Source of the DNA: Amycolatopsis cihanbeyliensis | GTDB taxonomy: Bacteria; Actinomycetota; Actinomycetes; Mycobacteriales; Pseudonocardiaceae | Assembly (NCBI RefSeq): GCF_006715045.1 | Contig: NZ_VFML01000001.1 | Span: 4,060,501-4,124,500, forward strand | DNA: 64,000 bases | Direction: 5' to 3' | Shown here: one piece after another, positions 14,407-23,425 of the stretch | How the letters are laid out: each line of letters opens with the position of its first letter | Position numbering within the stretch: position 1 is the first letter of the stretch | Notes under the pieces: model-generated | Told to the model about the DNA's origin: nothing | What the model saw: only the letters and a program-made list of their open reading frames with translations | Databases searched by the model: none | Made by a program: the position numbers and the translations under genes

Positions 14407-14991
14407 ATGGACCGCCTGCACCTTGGCGTCATCGTCGGCAGCACCCGCGCGGGCCGGTTCGCGCCGGTCGTCGCGAACTGGTTCGCCGACCAGGCCGCGC
14501 TGCGCGCGGACCTGACCGTGGACGTGATCGACCTGGCCGAGGCCGGGTTGCCCGACCGGCTGGGGGATTTCGGGGACGACTCCGCGCCCCGTGAGGTCGG
14601 GGTGCTCACCCCGCGACTGGCCGACGCCGACGGCTTCGTGGTGGTGACCCCGGAGTACAACCGCAGCTTCCCTGCCCCGCTGAAGACCGCGATCGACTGG
14701 TACGGCGCCGAGTGGCAGGCCAAGCCGGTGGGTTTCGTCTCCTACGGCGGCATTTCCGGCGGGTTGCGCGCGGTGGAGCAGCTGCGCCTGGTGTTTGCCG
14801 AGCTGCATGCCACCACCATCCGGGACACGGTCAGCTTCGCCAACTACTGGGATCAGTTCGGCACGGACGGCAACCCGGCCGGGCCGCAGGCTGGCCGGGC
14901 GGCCGGGCTGTTGCTGGACCGGATCACCTGGTGGGCCCGCGCACTCAAGGAGGCAAGGGACAAGCATCCCTACGCGAACGCAGCCGCGTGA
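14407..14991 (+). CDS. NADPH-dependent FMN reductase-like flavoprotein
   Basis: A 194-residue flavodoxin-fold protein. LHLGVIVGSTRAGRFAPVV contains the GSTR-x-GR phosphate loop for FMN. FVVVTPEYNRSFPAPLKTAI holds the PEYN-x-S-x-P-x-LKNA-like family motif. VGFVSYGGISGGLRAVEQLR supplies the Y-G-G-x-S-G-G flavin contact. Members reduce FMN, quinones or azo compounds with NAD(P)H. The start ATG 14407 has AAGGAG 7 bp upstream. It is divergent from the ABM-like gene and is followed 16 bp later by the large LuxR regulator. Partnership with the ABM-like monooxygenase (reduced flavin or quinone chemistry) is a reasonable inference. Confidence 0.9.
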   Translation: MDRLHLGVIVGSTRAGRFAPVVANWFADQAALRADLTVDVIDLAEAGLPDRLGDFGDDSAPREVGVLTPRLADADGFVVVTPEYNRSFPAPLKTAIDWYGAEWQAKPVGFVSYGGISGGLRAVEQLRLVFAELHATTIRDTVSFANYWDQFGTDGNPAGPQAGRAAGLLLDRITWWARALKEARDKHPYANAAA

Positions 14992-15007
14992 ACAGTAGGG
15001 TCGGTCC

Positions 15008-17632
15008 ATGCTCCTTGGCCGGGCCGACGAGGTGGCCACGATCGACGCACTGCTGGCCGCGGCACGGACCGGGCGCAGCGGGACGTTGATCGTGCGCGGG
15101 GAGGCCGGGATCGGCAAGACCGCCCTGCTGGACCACGCCGCGCGGGCCGCGACCGGGTTCCGGGTGCTGCGCGGCACCGGCATCGAGTCGGAGACCGAAC
15201 TCCCTTTCGCCGGGCTGCACCTGCTGTTCACCGGGGCGCTGGAGCAGCTCGACCGGCTGCCCCCGGTGCAGGCCCGCGCGTTGCGGGCGGCGCTGGGGCT
15301 CGGCGAACCGGCAGCGGGCGACCGTTTCCTTGTCGGCCTCGCGGTGCTCACCCTGCTGTCCGAGCTCGCAGGGGACGGTCCGCTGCTCTGCCTGGTGGAC
15401 GACGCCCACTGGCTGGACCCCGGTTCCGCGGAGGCGTTGCTGTTCGCCGCGCGCAGGCTGGAGGCCGAGGGCGTGGTGGTGATCCTGGCCGCGCAGGAGG
15501 AGGACTTTCCCGCGCCCGGCCTGCCCGAGCTGCGGCTCGACGGGCTGGACGAGACGGCGGCGGGGGAGCTGCTCGACCAGCACGCGTCCGACCTGCCGCA
15601 CCATCTCCGGGACCGGATCCGCAGGGAGGCCCGTGGCAACCTGCTGGCGCTGCGCGAGCTGCCGCAGGTGTGGCGGGACGGCCGGTCGGTCCGGCTGGAT
15701 CAGGCCTTCGTCGATCAGATCGCCGAGCTGCCGGAACGGACAAGGACGCTGCTGCTGGTGGCCGCGGCCGACGACTCCGGGGACCAGCAGGTGGTGCTCG
15801 CCGCGGGTGGTCGGCTGGGCTGCTCGGCCCGCGACCTGGAACCCGCGGAGCGGCGGCGGCTGCTGCGCCCCGCGGACGGTGGGCCGGAGTTCCGGCACCC
15901 GCTGATCCGGGCCGCGGCGTACCGGGCCGCGCCGCTGCACCGGCGGATCGCCGCGCACCAGGCGCTGGCGGAGACCTACGCCGAGCGGGACAACGTCTGC
16001 GCCCGTGCCTGGCATCTCGCCGCGGCCGCCGACGGGCCGGACGAGCGCGTCGCCGCCGAGCTGGAACGGGCCGCCGAACTGGACCGCGGCCTCGGCGGGT
16101 ACGCCTCGGTGGCCGCGGCCTACGAGCGGGCCGCCGAGCTCAGCCCGGACACCGGCGAGCGCGGCCGCAGGCTGATCGCCGCGGCGGAGGCGGCCGCGGA
16201 TGCCGGGCGGCCCGAGCGGGCCGAGGCGTCGGCACACCAGGCCGAGCTGCACCGCACCGATCCGGAGGCGCAGGGCCGGATCGCGCTGCTACGCGCCCGG
16301 CTGGCCGAGGAACGCAACCGGCCGATGGCTGCCCACCGCATCCTGCTCGAGAGTGGCGACGCCCGGATGCTGTTCTGGGCGGTGGAGTCGGCCTGGGCAG
16401 CAGGCGATCTCGCGGCCGCCGAGCTGGCCGCGGAGCGGGCGCCGGACGGCGCCCCGGCACGCGCGCTGGCCCTGGCGGCGACCGGGTTGAACCACACCCG
16501 ACCCGGCGGGGTCGCCGAGGGCGTCACGGCCGTGCGGGAACTGCTCGCCGGGGGCGCCGCGGACCCGATCCGCACCGGGCTGCGCACCGCATGGTGGTAC
16601 CTGCTGCTCGGCGACCACGCCCGGGCGCACGAGCTGGCCTGCACCATCGAGCGGAGCTGCCGGGAGCGCGGCGCGATCGGCCTGCTGCCGCATGCGCTGG
16701 CCCTGCTGGCCCGCACCGAGGCGCACCTCGGGCGTCGGCACGAGGCCGTTGCCTGCGGCACCGAGGGGCTGCGGATCGCGGAGGACACCGGGCAGGAGGC
16801 CGCGGTCGGCCCGCTGGCCGCGGTGCTGGCCTGGGCCGCGGCCGTGGCCGGGGACCGGGGGCGCTGCACCGGGCTGATCGCGCCGGCACGCACCCCGGAG
16901 CACGGGCACGGCGCCGTCCGGGCGCGGGCCGCGCTGCCGCTGCTCGAACTCGGGCTGGGGCGGCACGAGGCGGTGCTGGCGCTGCTGCCGGACATCCTCG
17001 CCTGCCCGAACCGGATGGACTTCCGCTCCGCCTTCCCCGATCTGATCGAGGCGGCGGCCCGGCTGGGTCGCACCGAGGCGGTCGAGGAGCCCCTGTACCG
17101 GTACACCGAGTGGGCGGAGCGGATCGGGCAACCCTGGGCCGAGGCGGTCGCCCTGCGCTGCCGCGCGCTGCTCGCGTCGGACGTCGAGGCCGAGCGGCAT
17201 TACCGGGACGCGGTGGCGCTGCACCGCGAGGGCAACGGCCGCCCGTTCGAACGGGCCCGCACCGAGCTGCTGTACGGGGAGTGGCTGCGCCGGGAGCGCA
17301 GGCCGAGCGAGGCCCGCCCGCTGCTGCGCTCGGCGCTGGAGGTGTTCGAGCCGATCGGTGCCCGGCCATGGACCGACCGCGCGAGCGCCGAGCTGCGCGC
17401 GGCCGGGGAGAGCGCGGGCCCCGTGGCCGGGGACGTGCGCACCCGGCTCACCGCGCAGGAGTTGCAGGTGGTCCGGCTGGCCGCAGGCGGGTTGAGCAAC
17501 CGGGACATCGGTGCCCAGCTTTTCCTCAGCCCGCGCACCGTCGGCTACCACCTCTACAAGGCCTATCCCAAGCTCGGCGTGTCCTCCCGGAACGAACTCG
17601 CCCGGCTCGAACTGGCCGCCGAGGGAAGCTAG
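15008..17632 (+). CDS. Large ATP-binding LuxR-family (LAL) regulator
   Basis: An 874-residue AAA-type transcription activator. Walker A is GEAGIGKTALLDHA (about residues 35-48) and Walker B is LLCLVDDAHWLDPGSAEALL (about 127-146). A long helical tetratricopeptide-like middle follows. The C-terminal LuxR helix-turn-helix is LTAQELQVVRLAAGGLSNRD to LSPRTVGYHLYKAYPKLGVS. The size matches MalT-like LAL regulators. Ligands of this family are small metabolites. It sits directly after the FMN reductase and ahead of the NLR-like gene on the same strand, so it is the likeliest protein to act at the 19-bp inverted repeat at 14297-14345. Confidence 0.92.
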   Translation: MLLGRADEVATIDALLAAARTGRSGTLIVRGEAGIGKTALLDHAARAATGFRVLRGTGIESETELPFAGLHLLFTGALEQLDRLPPVQARALRAALGLGEPAAGDRFLVGLAVLTLLSELAGDGPLLCLVDDAHWLDPGSAEALLFAARRLEAEGVVVILAAQEEDFPAPGLPELRLDGLDETAAGELLDQHASDLPHHLRDRIRREARGNLLALRELPQVWRDGRSVRLDQAFVDQIAELPERTRTLLLVAAADDSGDQQVVLAAGGRLGCSARDLEPAERRRLLRPADGGPEFRHPLIRAAAYRAAPLHRRIAAHQALAETYAERDNVCARAWHLAAAADGPDERVAAELERAAELDRGLGGYASVAAAYERAAELSPDTGERGRRLIAAAEAAADAGRPERAEASAHQAELHRTDPEAQGRIALLRARLAEERNRPMAAHRILLESGDARMLFWAVESAWAAGDLAAAELAAERAPDGAPARALALAATGLNHTRPGGVAEGVTAVRELLAGGAADPIRTGLRTAWWYLLLGDHARAHELACTIERSCRERGAIGLLPHALALLARTEAHLGRRHEAVACGTEGLRIAEDTGQEAAVGPLAAVLAWAAAVAGDRGRCTGLIAPARTPEHGHGAVRARAALPLLELGLGRHEAVLALLPDILACPNRMDFRSAFPDLIEAAARLGRTEAVEEPLYRYTEWAERIGQPWAEAVALRCRALLASDVEAERHYRDAVALHREGNGRPFERARTELLYGEWLRRERRPSEARPLLRSALEVFEPIGARPWTDRASAELRAAGESAGPVAGDVRTRLTAQELQVVRLAAGGLSNRDIGAQLFLSPRTVGYHLYKAYPKLGVSSRNELARLELAAEGS

Positions 17633-17642
17633 CCTCTGCTGG

Positions 17643-19703
17643 GTGCACAACGAGTTCGGCGGCGACGCGGACAACGTGATCCAGGGTCGGGACATCTACG
17701 GCGGGGTGCACTTCCACCAGGTCCGTGGCCCGCGCGGCGGCCGATGCCAGGTGCCGCCCGCCCCGGAGCACTACACCGACAACGAGCGCCCGCTGGCCGA
17801 ACTGGACGCCTGGCTGGCCCACGCCGAGAGCCGGGACGGGCCGAAGGTGGTCATCCTGCGCGGCCCACCGGGCTGCGGAACCACCACGCTCGCCGGCTAC
17901 TGGGTGCACCAGCACGAGGCCGACTACCCGGACGGGCACTTCTTCGTCCGGCTCGGCACCGGCCCGGACGAGGCCGAACAGGAACGGCCCGCGCTGGCCG
18001 AACTGCTGCTCGCCGCCGGGCGGCACCCGGACGAGATCCCGGCCAGCCTGGAGGGCCGCGCCGCGCTGTGGCGGTCCTGGAGTACCGGGAAGCGGATCGC
18101 GCTGGTCATCGACGACGCGCTCACCGCGGGCCAGGTGCGCGCGCTGCTTCCCGGTGCGGGCGCATCGGCGGTGCTGGTCACCGAGGCCGGGCGGGTGGAG
18201 AGCCTGCGGGCGTGGGCCAGCGCGACCACGGTGGACATCGCGCCGATGGCCGACGACGCCGCGCACCTGCTGCTCGGCAGGCTGGTCGGCGCGGACCGGC
18301 TGGCCACCGACCCCGGTGCGGTCGCCGAGCTGATCGATCTGTGCGCGGGTTCCACCGTCGCGCTGTGCGTGGTCGCCTCGCTGCTGACCGAGTTCCCCGA
18401 CCGGCCGGTGGCCCGGCTGGCGCGCAGGCTGGCCAGGCAGGAACGCACCCTGCAGGAGCTGTCCAGGGACGAGGACCTTTCCGTCACGGTCGTGTTCGAC
18501 GCGGCCTACCGCAGGCTGTCCCCGCTGGCCCAGCGTTGCTACCAGGCACTCGGCGTGCATCCCGGCAGCGGGGACGTGAGCGCCGCTGCGGTGGCGGTGG
18601 CTCTCGGTGCGGATCAGGACGACGTCGATGACGCCCTGCACGACCTGCTGCGAGCCCGGCTGGTGCAGGAGACCGAGGATGAGCGCTACCTCATCTCCGG
18701 CCTGATCCGCAGGCACGCCATGGCCAAGGCGGAACAGGACGGCACCGCCCTGCGGCAGCACCTGCTGGCCTACTACTGGGCTCGGGCCCTGGCCGCGGAC
18801 GGGTTGCTCATGCCGAACCGGGGCTGGCGTCAGCGGATCTGGCCGGAGCTGACCGTTGCCGAGGACGGCGGCGAGGAGGAGGCCAGGGCCTGGTTGGAGG
18901 CCGAGCGGATCAACCTGCGCGGGGCGGTGGACCTGGCCTACGAGCTCGGCGAGCTCAGCCGCGCCTGCCAGCTCTGTCTCGCCCTCTGGCCGCTGCACGA
19001 GCAGGGCAAGTACGCGCACGACATGGCCGCGACCAACCGGATCGGAGTGCGGGCGGCCACCGAGCTCGGCGACTGGCCGGCCGCTGCCGTGCTGGCGATG
19101 CAGCAGGGTTTCGCCTACCGGGAGCTCGGCGATCCGCAGCGGGCGGTGGAGTTGTTCGAGACCGCGCTGGGCCACGCCGAGCGGGCCGGGTCGGTCGAGG
19201 CGCAGGCCTCGGCGGTGGAGTCGCACGGCCTGGTCCGGCTGGACCAGGGCCTGCTACCCGCGGCCACCGACCTGCTGCGCCGCAACCTCGCGCTGGCCGA
19301 GCGGCTCGCGGTGCCGCGGCGGCTGGCGCTGGCCCGGCTGCACCTGGCCAAGGTGGAGCCGCCGGAGGTCGCGCTTGCGCTGCTCGAACGAGCCCGCGCC
19401 GAGCTGGCCGCCGAGCCCTACAACCTGGTCAAGGTGGACCTGTGGCGGGGAAAGAAACTGCTGGCGGCCGGCAGGCAGGCCGAGGCGGCCGAGTTGCTCG
19501 CCGGTGCGGCCGCCACGGCGAGCACCGGAAAGTGGCACGCCGAGCGCGCCCAGCTGTGCGAGGCGCTGGCCGATCTGGCGCTGGCCAGGGGCGAACCCGA
19601 GGTGGCCCGGTCGTACCTGCGGGACGCGCTGGACATCTACCGGCTCCGCGAGTTCACCCACCGCGGCCGGGCGGTCCAGGCCCGGCTGGACGAGCTCGGC
19701 TGA
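17643..19703 (+). CDS. NLR-like NB-ARC/TPR protein with N-terminal amyloid-type motif
   Basis: A 686-residue STAND ATPase starting at GTG 17643, 10 bp after the LuxR gene stop. Residues 11-24 (NVIQGRDIYGGVHF) form a short motif of the bacterial amyloid-signalling type (BASS) found at NLR N-termini. The nucleotide-binding domain spans about residues 45-330. Its P-loop is GPPGCGTTTLAG (74-85), where T80 occupies the usual lysine position. Walker B is RIALVIDDALTAGQVRALLP. A winged-helix segment (LSPLAQRCYQALGVHPGSGD) follows, then TPR-like repeats from about 450 to the end. In known systems such proteins sense a signal through the repeats and template an effector carrying the same motif. A matching motif ends the protein at 21324-21680. 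Confidence 0.88.
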   Translation: MHNEFGGDADNVIQGRDIYGGVHFHQVRGPRGGRCQVPPAPEHYTDNERPLAELDAWLAHAESRDGPKVVILRGPPGCGTTTLAGYWVHQHEADYPDGHFFVRLGTGPDEAEQERPALAELLLAAGRHPDEIPASLEGRAALWRSWSTGKRIALVIDDALTAGQVRALLPGAGASAVLVTEAGRVESLRAWASATTVDIAPMADDAAHLLLGRLVGADRLATDPGAVAELIDLCAGSTVALCVVASLLTEFPDRPVARLARRLARQERTLQELSRDEDLSVTVVFDAAYRRLSPLAQRCYQALGVHPGSGDVSAAAVAVALGADQDDVDDALHDLLRARLVQETEDERYLISGLIRRHAMAKAEQDGTALRQHLLAYYWARALAADGLLMPNRGWRQRIWPELTVAEDGGEEEARAWLEAERINLRGAVDLAYELGELSRACQLCLALWPLHEQGKYAHDMAATNRIGVRAATELGDWPAAAVLAMQQGFAYRELGDPQRAVELFETALGHAERAGSVEAQASAVESHGLVRLDQGLLPAATDLLRRNLALAERLAVPRRLALARLHLAKVEPPEVALALLERARAELAAEPYNLVKVDLWRGKKLLAAGRQAEAAELLAGAAATASTGKWHAERAQLCEALADLALARGEPEVARSYLRDALDIYRLREFTHRGRAVQARLDELG

Positions 19704-21323
19704 CCCGCGCCGAGTGCTCCCGCCCTGCCACCCGCAGGCTCAGCCCGGCAGGCAGGTCCCGCAGCGGGTGGCCCGCGGCCACCCAGGCGTACAGCACCGA
19801 GCCGAACAGCGGTCCGCGCCCGGTCACCTCGGTGAGCCGCACCAGCGAGCCGTCGGCGTTCCCCACCAGCCAGTCGCGTTCGCCCGCCGGGGCGGCGGCG
19901 AGCGCGCAGCCCGGTAGCGCGGCCAGTGTTCCCGCGATCCACTCGGCCGGGTCGGCGGGATTCTCGTGCACGATCAGGTCGGCCAGGTCGAGCAGCCGGG
20001 TGTTCGGCTCCCGGGTGCCGACCACCAGGTGCGTACCGGCGGGAACGAGCGCGGGCTCGCCCAGTGCCTCGGCGGGGTACCGCTGCACGGTGGCGGACAG
20101 GCGGCCCGCGCCGTCCGGGTGCAGGTCCGCCCGGACCAGCCAGGCCGCGGGCTCCGGCGGGGTGACCTCGGGCACCGGCAGTGCCGTGGGGTCCGGGCCG
20201 TCGTCCGGTTCCGGCAGGTCCAGCAGCCGGTAGATGGACCGCCGCAACACGGACGCGGAGGCGCCGGGCAGCGCGGTGGTCCGTTCGGTGATCGGCGTGT
20301 AGCGCGCGGGGTCGTGTGCCGCGATGGCCCGCTCGATCTGGGTGAGCGGGTCGCCGTCCAGCCGGAGTGCCGTGGCGAGCAGCAGGCCGATCGGCGATGC
20401 CGGGTCCACGGCCTCCTCGGGTGCGGCGGCCAGCAGCACCGGCGTGCCCAGCGCCGCCGAGTAGAAGGTGACCGAACCGTGGTCACCGATGGTGAGGTCG
20501 GCGGCGACCAGCGCGGGCCGCCACAGCTCCTCCTGCGCCAGTACCAGCACGCCCGCACGAGCGCAGGCCTCGGTCCACAGTCGGACCTGCCACGGCGTGT
20601 GGCCGGCGTGGATGTTCGGGTGCAGGGCGAGCGCGAGCCGGTAGTCGTCGATCGGCAGCCGGGCGGCGAGCTCGCGGGCCAGCAAGGGCCTGCTGCCGTA
20701 CAGCGAGGGCTCGGCCCAGGTCGAGCTCAGCACGATCAACCGCTGGCCGGGGGCGACGCCGAGGGCTTGCCGGTAGGTCTCGCGCAGCGGCCGGCTGGCC
20801 AGCATCCGGTCGAAACAGGGGTCGCCGGCCACCAGGGCCGCGTCCACCGCCTCCGGGCAGGCGGCACGTAACCGCTCGAGTTGTTCGGGGTGGGAGAGAA
20901 TGATGACCGAAGGAACGAGGCGACCTTCGTGCATGAGCCACGGCCTCGAGAGCCCGAAGACCGATTTTCGATTTTCGATTTTAAGTATTTATTGTACCCC
21001 ATTCCATGGGGAAAGACCATGAGTGGGGCCGCGATGCGGTGCAGGTCGCCGCCGTAGCTCGCGGCGATCGCCAGATCGGCTTCGGTCGCCACGGCCTGGT
21101 CCCACGGCAGTTCGAGGATTCCGTTGCGACTCAGGAACTCCGTGGTGCCCGCGTCGAACGCGCTGGAACCGGTGCGGGTGAACACGATCTGCACCCGCGG
21201 GTCGCGGGCCACGATCGGCAGCACATCGAACAACCGGGTGGCCGAGGTGACATTGTGTACCACGGCGAGAATCGTGCGACGGGTCGCGACGGTGCGCCAT
21301 TGCCGGGATCGCGGAACAGGCAC
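19654..21323 (-). pseudogene. Frame-interrupted, possibly phase-variable glycosyl/phosphotransferase-like gene
   Basis: Two adjacent minus-strand frames encode one protein. The N-terminal part runs from GTG 21323 (RTILAVVHNVTSATRLFDVL, then PLMVFPHGMGYNKYLKSKIE). The C-terminal part resumes as VFGLSRPWLMHEGRLVPSVI, followed by GQRLIVLSSTWAEPSLYGSR and TIGDHGSVTFYSAALGTPVL. The layout (early nucleotide-fold half, PHG, VLSSTW, GDHGS) resembles CDP-glycerol-transferase-like proteins of actinobacteria. The break falls exactly in three tandem AAAATCG units; a fourth would give an open frame of 558 residues. The GTG directly follows the effector gene's TGA. The end overlaps the NLR gene end by 50 bp in convergent orientation. 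Confidence 0.75.
20962..20982. repeat. 7-bp tandem repeat, three copies, inside a coding region
   Basis: CGATTTT occurs three times in a row on the plus strand (AAAATCG on the coding strand). Seven is not a multiple of three, so each gain or loss shifts the reading frame. The two halves of the gene at 19654-21323 are out of frame exactly here and would be joined by four copies or by one copy. Confidence 0.9.
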
Positions 21324-21680
21324 TCAGAAACGGATGTCGCCGTGAAAATCCCGTCCCTGGATCACGTTACCCTGCACGGTGCCGGACATCTGGTTGGTGA
21401 CCCCGCCGTCCCGGGCCTGCTGGCTGACGTTGACCCGATCCCACTCCGCGCGCAGCGCCGAGGAGAACTCCGGGTCCGCCCGCTCGGCCGCCTCCAGCCG
21501 TTCCGCCAGCGCCTGGATGGGCGCCCGATCCGGGTCGCCTTCCGGCGCCTCGGCGGCGACCTCCAGTTCGGCGGTGGCCGCCGGATCTCCGGCGAACTGG
21601 CGCCTGACCAGGTCGTAGAGGCCGGTCGCCGCCTTGCCTGCCAGCGCGGCGGCAATGGAGATCAGGATGGGCTCAACCAC
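21324..21680 (-). CDS. Putative NLR-activated effector (BELL-like domain plus amyloid-type motif)
   Basis: A 118-residue protein starting at GTG 21680. The N-terminus (EPILISIAAALAGKAATGLY, then DLVRRQFAGDP) is a hydrophobic helix followed by helical segments. This matches the BELL/HeLo-like membrane-acting domains found in bacterial NLR-linked effectors. Residues 105-118 at the very end (NVIQGRDFHGDIRF) share 9 of 14 positions with residues 11-24 of the NLR-like protein, including an identical NVIQGRD. In described amyloid-signalling pairs the NLR motif templates the effector motif and the effector then damages the membrane. The gene starts the minus-strand unit that continues into the frame-broken gene. 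Family assignment is by eye. Confidence 0.75.
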   Translation of the reverse strand: MVEPILISIAAALAGKAATGLYDLVRRQFAGDPAATAELEVAAEAPEGDPDRAPIQALAERLEAAERADPEFSSALRAEWDRVNVSQQARDGGVTNQMSGTVQGNVIQGRDFHGDIRF

Positions 21681-21707
21681 CCCGTCACCGTAGCAGTGCC
21701 ACCGGCG

Positions 21708-21752
21708 GCGAGTGTCCTGTTCCCTGGAAAAACGCGGGAACAGGACACTCGC
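21708..21752. terminator. Long hairpin between FKBP and effector genes
   Basis: Perfect 17-bp arms (21708-21724 and 21736-21752; CGAGTGTCCTGTTCCC and complement) surround an 11-nt A-rich loop. It lies 15 bp after the FKBP stop and 28 bp before the effector start on the same strand. It likely terminates FKBP transcription and insulates the effector gene. Confidence 0.75.
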
Positions 21753-21767
21753 GGCAGTAGGTCCGGG

Positions 21768-22142
21768 TCAGCTCACGCTGATCAGGTCGACCACGAAGAC
21801 GAGGGACTCGTCCGGGCCGATGGCGTCGCCCACGCCCTCCTCGCCGTAGGCCAGGTGGGAGGGAATGATCAGTTTGCGGCGCCCGCCGACGCGCATCCCG
21901 GCGATCCCACGGTCCCAGCCCGCGATGACCTGGCCGACACCGAGCTGGAAGGCCAGCGGCTCACGGCGGTTCCAGGAAGAGTCGAACTCCTCGCCGCTGG
22001 AGAAGGTCACACCGACGTAGTGCACCTCGATGTCCTGGCCGGGCAGGGCCTCGGGGCCCTCGCCCTCGACGAGTTCCTCGACTTCCAGCTCGCCGGGTGC
22101 GATGCCCTCGGGGCGGTCGATTTCCGGCTTCTCCAACGCCAT
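21768..22142 (-). CDS. FKBP-type peptidyl-prolyl isomerase
   Basis: A 124-residue single-domain FKBP. Conserved landmarks are VHYVGVTFSSGEEFDSSW, FQLGVGQVIAGWDRGIAGM (the VI-x-GW-x-x-G signature) and IIPSHLAYGEEGVGDAIGP with SLVFVVDLISV at the end. FKBPs catalyse cis-trans isomerisation of prolyl bonds and assist folding; no signal peptide is seen, so it is cytoplasmic. The desaturase gene lies 50 bp upstream on the same strand, so co-transcription is possible. A long hairpin follows the stop. Confidence 0.95.
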   Translation of the reverse strand: MALEKPEIDRPEGIAPGELEVEELVEGEGPEALPGQDIEVHYVGVTFSSGEEFDSSWNRREPLAFQLGVGQVIAGWDRGIAGMRVGGRRKLIIPSHLAYGEEGVGDAIGPDESLVFVVDLISVS

Positions 22143-22192
22143 GCGGGTATTCCTCCATGCGGGGGTCGGTCGCGGTGCCCCACCGTAACCAA

Positions 22193-23251
22193 TCACATCA
22201 CGGCGTTCCGATCGGCCCCATTCCGTCGCAGCGGTGCGCCCGCGCGATGCAGATGGCCGAGGGCTTCTGCCCAGGAACGTACCAGGCCCGTCTGGTGGTA
22301 AGGGATACCGAGTTCGGCGCAGTACGCCCGGACGATCGGCTGCGCCCGGCGCAGGTGCGGGGTCGGCATATGCGGGAACAGGTGGTGCTCGATCTGGTAG
22401 TTCAGGCCGCCCATGGCGTTGTCCACGAACAGGCCGCCGCGCACGTTCCGGGAGGTCAGTACCTGCCTGCGGAGGAAGTCGAGCTTCTCGCCCGGCCCGA
22501 GCATCGGCATGCCCTTGTGCCCGGGGGCGAAGATGGATCCCATGTAGACGCCCCACAGGCCCTGGTGCACGGCGAAGAAGGCCAGCGCCTTGCCCGGCGA
22601 GAGCACCAGCAGCAGCGCGGCGAGGTATCCGCCGAAGTGGACGAACAGCAGCGTGCCCTCCAGCAGCGGCCGTTTCACCGTGCGCCGCAGCACCGACCGC
22701 ACGGCGCCGTAGTGCAGGTTCAGGCCCTCGAGGGTGAGCAGCGGGAAGAACAGGAACGCTTGCCACCTCCCGATGAACCGGGCGGCGCCCCGGCTGTTCT
22801 CGGCCTGCCGGGTGGACCAGACCAGCACGTCCGGGTCGACGTCCGGGTCGTGCTCCTCGTGGTTGGGATTGGCGTGGTGCCGGGTGTGGTTGTCCATCCA
22901 GCGGCCGTAGCTCATCCCGATGCCCAGGTTGCCCACGAGCATCCCGGCGAGCTCGCTCGGCCGGCGGGTGCGGAACACCTGCCGGTGCGCGAGGTCGTGC
23001 GCGACCAGTGCGACCTGGGCGAAGATGATCGCGAACCCCGCCGCGAGCGCGAGCTGCCACCAGGAGTCACCGAGCGCGAGGAAGGCGGCGATGCCAGCCC
23101 CGTACAGGGCGGCGATGAGCCCGGTCCGGAGCAGGTAGTAGCCCGGCCGCCTGCCGAGCAGGCCCGCACCGGCGACCCGCCGCGACAACTCCGCGTAGTC
23201 GCTTCCCGCCCTCGCCGGTCGTCCCATGTCGTTGATCGTCATGGCAGCCAT
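22193..23251 (-). CDS. Membrane fatty-acid desaturase (front-end/acyl-lipid type)
   Basis: A 352-residue integral-membrane di-iron desaturase. The three histidine boxes are HDLAH (about residue 85), HTRHH (about 122) and the variant QIEHHLFP (about 300), which marks the front-end/DesA3-like group. Hydrophobic segments near residues 40-80 and 195-240 form the membrane part. It introduces a double bond in acyl chains using O2 and electrons from a ferredoxin or oxidoreductase. The start could also be the ATG at 23242. No electron-transfer partner gene is adjacent, so it must use a general one. Confidence 0.92.
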   Translation of the reverse strand: MAAMTINDMGRPARAGSDYAELSRRVAGAGLLGRRPGYYLLRTGLIAALYGAGIAAFLALGDSWWQLALAAGFAIIFAQVALVAHDLAHRQVFRTRRPSELAGMLVGNLGIGMSYGRWMDNHTRHHANPNHEEHDPDVDPDVLVWSTRQAENSRGAARFIGRWQAFLFFPLLTLEGLNLHYGAVRSVLRRTVKRPLLEGTLLFVHFGGYLAALLLVLSPGKALAFFAVHQGLWGVYMGSIFAPGHKGMPMLGPGEKLDFLRRQVLTSRNVRGGLFVDNAMGGLNYQIEHHLFPHMPTPHLRRAQPIVRAYCAELGIPYHQTGLVRSWAEALGHLHRAGAPLRRNGADRNAVM

Positions 23252-23425
23252 TGTGTTGAACCGGGTTCTCGCTGGGAATCATGCCGGCACCCTGGTGCGT
23301 GCGGGGGCTGGCCCCACCGCCTCGCCGGGTAGTCCGGTCCAGCGAGAAAACGCGAATAGTCTTCACAAATTGCGGTACTCGCCGGTAGTGTGCGGCTGGT
23401 CACACCCTGCGAGAGGAGCGGCGGT

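Noticed and set aside
15670..17679. Very long alternative open frame across the LuxR regulator
   Set aside because: Typical of high-GC coding DNA; the Arg/Ala/Gly-rich translation has no domains, whereas the other frame has Walker and helix-turn-helix motifs.
19654..20934. Independent 426-residue gene starting at ATG 20934
   Set aside because: The sequence upstream in another frame continues the same protein family pattern, and the break is at a tandem repeat, so it is treated as the second half of one gene.
21006..22301. 431-residue plus-strand open frame over the effector and FKBP genes
   Set aside because: Antisense to two well-supported genes and of low-complexity composition.
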